6,217 nucleotides of DNA from Gammaproteobacteria bacterium (GTDB taxonomy: Bacteria > Pseudomonadota > Gammaproteobacteria > Pseudomonadales > Halomonadaceae), in the NCBI GenBank assembly GCA_023485185.1, contig JAMCZP010000296.1, forward strand, positions 2,358-8,574, written 5' to 3'. This document shows positions 5,283 to 6,217 of this stretch, one piece after another. A program made the translations under genes and the position numbers. Positions within the stretch are counted from its first letter, which is position 1, and each line of letters starts with the position of its first letter. Under the pieces are notes generated by a model. That model did not search any database and had not been told where the DNA came from. It saw only the letters and a list, made by a program, of their open reading frames with translations.

Positions 5283-6217
5283 TTAGAAACTATATTGCGC
5301 CGCAACCATGACTCGACTCGCATCTGCCTCTAGGCCGTCATCAATTTGAGTTTTAAAATAACCGTATTCTATGCCGTACATGAGCCGCTCATGGGGTGTC
5401 CACATTAAGTTAATAAAGGCGTTCTGGTTTTTCCTTATCGCATCGCCTCCCACTTGAACACCATCCGATTCCACATCAGTGAAACCGTAGGAAGCATTGA
5501 CGGAATACAGCGGGGTAAGTTGATAAGAAATACCCGCTGATGCCCCCCTTCCTGATAGGGTTTCTAGCGCCCCATTCTGATTAACGTAAGCATCTGCTCC
5601 GTTAAAAAGGTCGCCCGATAGGTAAAGGTAACTGTTAGCTCCTTCACTCATGTTAACGATGCCCCTAACAGTCAAAGGCCCCGCATTGTAAGCTCCGGCA
5701 AGAAAAGCTGCATACCCCATCTCTGTGTCTTTTTCGCTACCGGTATTGTATTTCAACTGTCGAGCGATGCCTGCGATGGAGTAGGAAAATGCATCGATGC
5801 TATCTTCATAGCGCAGGCTAATGGCGGGGAGTGAGGATATGGCGTCATCATTATCCGGCAAGGTGGCTCCGTCTGGCAACGAGCCGTCGATGTTTTCCGC
5901 CAATCGTGCTTGTGGATCTTCCACTGCAACTGATACATTGCCAGAGGTATATCGAAGCTGGGCTAACCGAGACCCATACCCGTCACTCCCCGCAGTGCCA
6001 AAAAAGTCAAGCGTGGGTGAGGAAGCAACGAAAGTCCCAAAGTTCGACCAGGTTTGGCCAGCAAGTATCCCGTTCCAAGCGCCATAGCCGTGGCGAAAGC
6101 GGACCCCAGAATTATTATCCCCGTAAGACCAGAAATCGCCTTCTATGACAGTATAAATGGTACTTGAACCAAAGGGGGTGCTCGTAGAAAACCCAATGCG
6201 GCTCTGTGTACCTGAGG
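5283..6217 (-). CDS. DcaP-like trimeric outer-membrane porin (C-terminal part)
   Basis: The last 310 codons of an outer-membrane porin are present; the frame stays open to the right edge, so the signal peptide and N-terminal part lie outside. Visible segments are typical of DcaP-like porins, which form trimeric channels for small, often acidic, solutes: SGTQSRIGFSTSTP (1-14 of the visible part), IEGDFW (24-29), FRHGYGAWNGILAGQTWSNF (40-59, a strand leading into the constriction loop) and FFGTAGSDG. Later strands include NLMWTPHERLMYGIEYGYFK near the end. The chain ends AAQYSF, with the terminal Phe used for barrel insertion. A GTG at 5924 is internal, not the start, because homologous sequence continues upstream in the same frame. 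The gene is followed by its own terminator. The substrate cannot be told from sequence. Confidence 0.9.
   Translation of the reverse strand, partial: SGTQSRIGFSTSTPFGSSTIYTVIEGDFWSYGDNNSGVRFRHGYGAWNGILAGQTWSNFGTFVASSPTLDFFGTAGSDGYGSRLAQLRYTSGNVSVAVEDPQARLAENIDGSLPDGATLPDNDDAISSLPAISLRYEDSIDAFSYSIAGIARQLKYNTGSEKDTEMGYAAFLAGAYNAGPLTVRGIVNMSEGANSYLYLSGDLFNGADAYVNQNGALETLSGRGASAGISYQLTPLYSVNASYGFTDVESDGVQVGGDAIRKNQNAFINLMWTPHERLMYGIEYGYFKTQIDDGLEADASRVMVAAQYSF

Noticed and set aside
5821..6148. Two overlapping + strand frames (88 and 105 codons) near the right edge
   Set aside because: They are antisense to the DcaP-like porin, whose minus-strand frame is continuous and matches family motifs.

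Overview
The window looks like chromosomal DNA of a Gram-negative gammaproteobacterium, most likely a Halomonas-type (Halomonadaceae) bacterium. The reasons are the copA-copB pair with a Tat-exported multicopper oxidase and an outer-membrane CopB, a DcaP-like trimeric porin ending in a C-terminal Phe, and a four-helix-bundle copper-protein (Csp) remnant. The genus is inferred from gene content and protein style, not proven.

Layout. (1) 1-2771: a + strand copper-resistance operon. A possible 15-codon tail of an upstream gene is followed by copA (periplasmic Cu(I) oxidase with a 19-residue Met/His repeat array), then copB, whose Shine-Dalgarno overlaps the copA stop, then a strong intrinsic terminator. 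(2) 2812-3326: a separately transcribed + strand gene for a small secreted protein with a PPC-like beta-sandwich, ending at a perfect 14-bp hairpin that can terminate from both sides. (3) 3432 to about 3696, minus strand: the C-terminal four fifths of a Csp-type copper-storage gene. It has lost its start and carries a frameshift. (4) About 3693-5202, minus strand: a 3'-truncated bacterial group II intron, apparently class C. It has its 5' RNA domains (4661-5202) and a heavily decayed reverse transcriptase/maturase gene (about 3693-4660). (5) 5206-6217, minus strand: the terminator and last 310 codons of a DcaP-like porin, running off the right edge.

How the parts relate. CopA and CopB act together in periplasmic and outer-membrane copper detoxification, and a Csp protein would fit the same copper theme. 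The intron's 5' end lies 10 nt past the stem of the porin terminator, the usual target of class C introns. Its 3' part (maturase C-terminus, domains V and VI) is missing, and the break is joined directly to the 5'-truncated csp gene. A single deletion between the intron and csp explains both truncations. Two annotation traps follow: the last 141-codon RT frame ends on a stop supplied by csp sequence, and the 66-codon Cys-rich frame is only part of a protein.

I see no CRISPR array, tRNA, rRNA or wholly new system. The most interesting parts are the terminator/intron/csp scar and the recently expanded CopA repeat.
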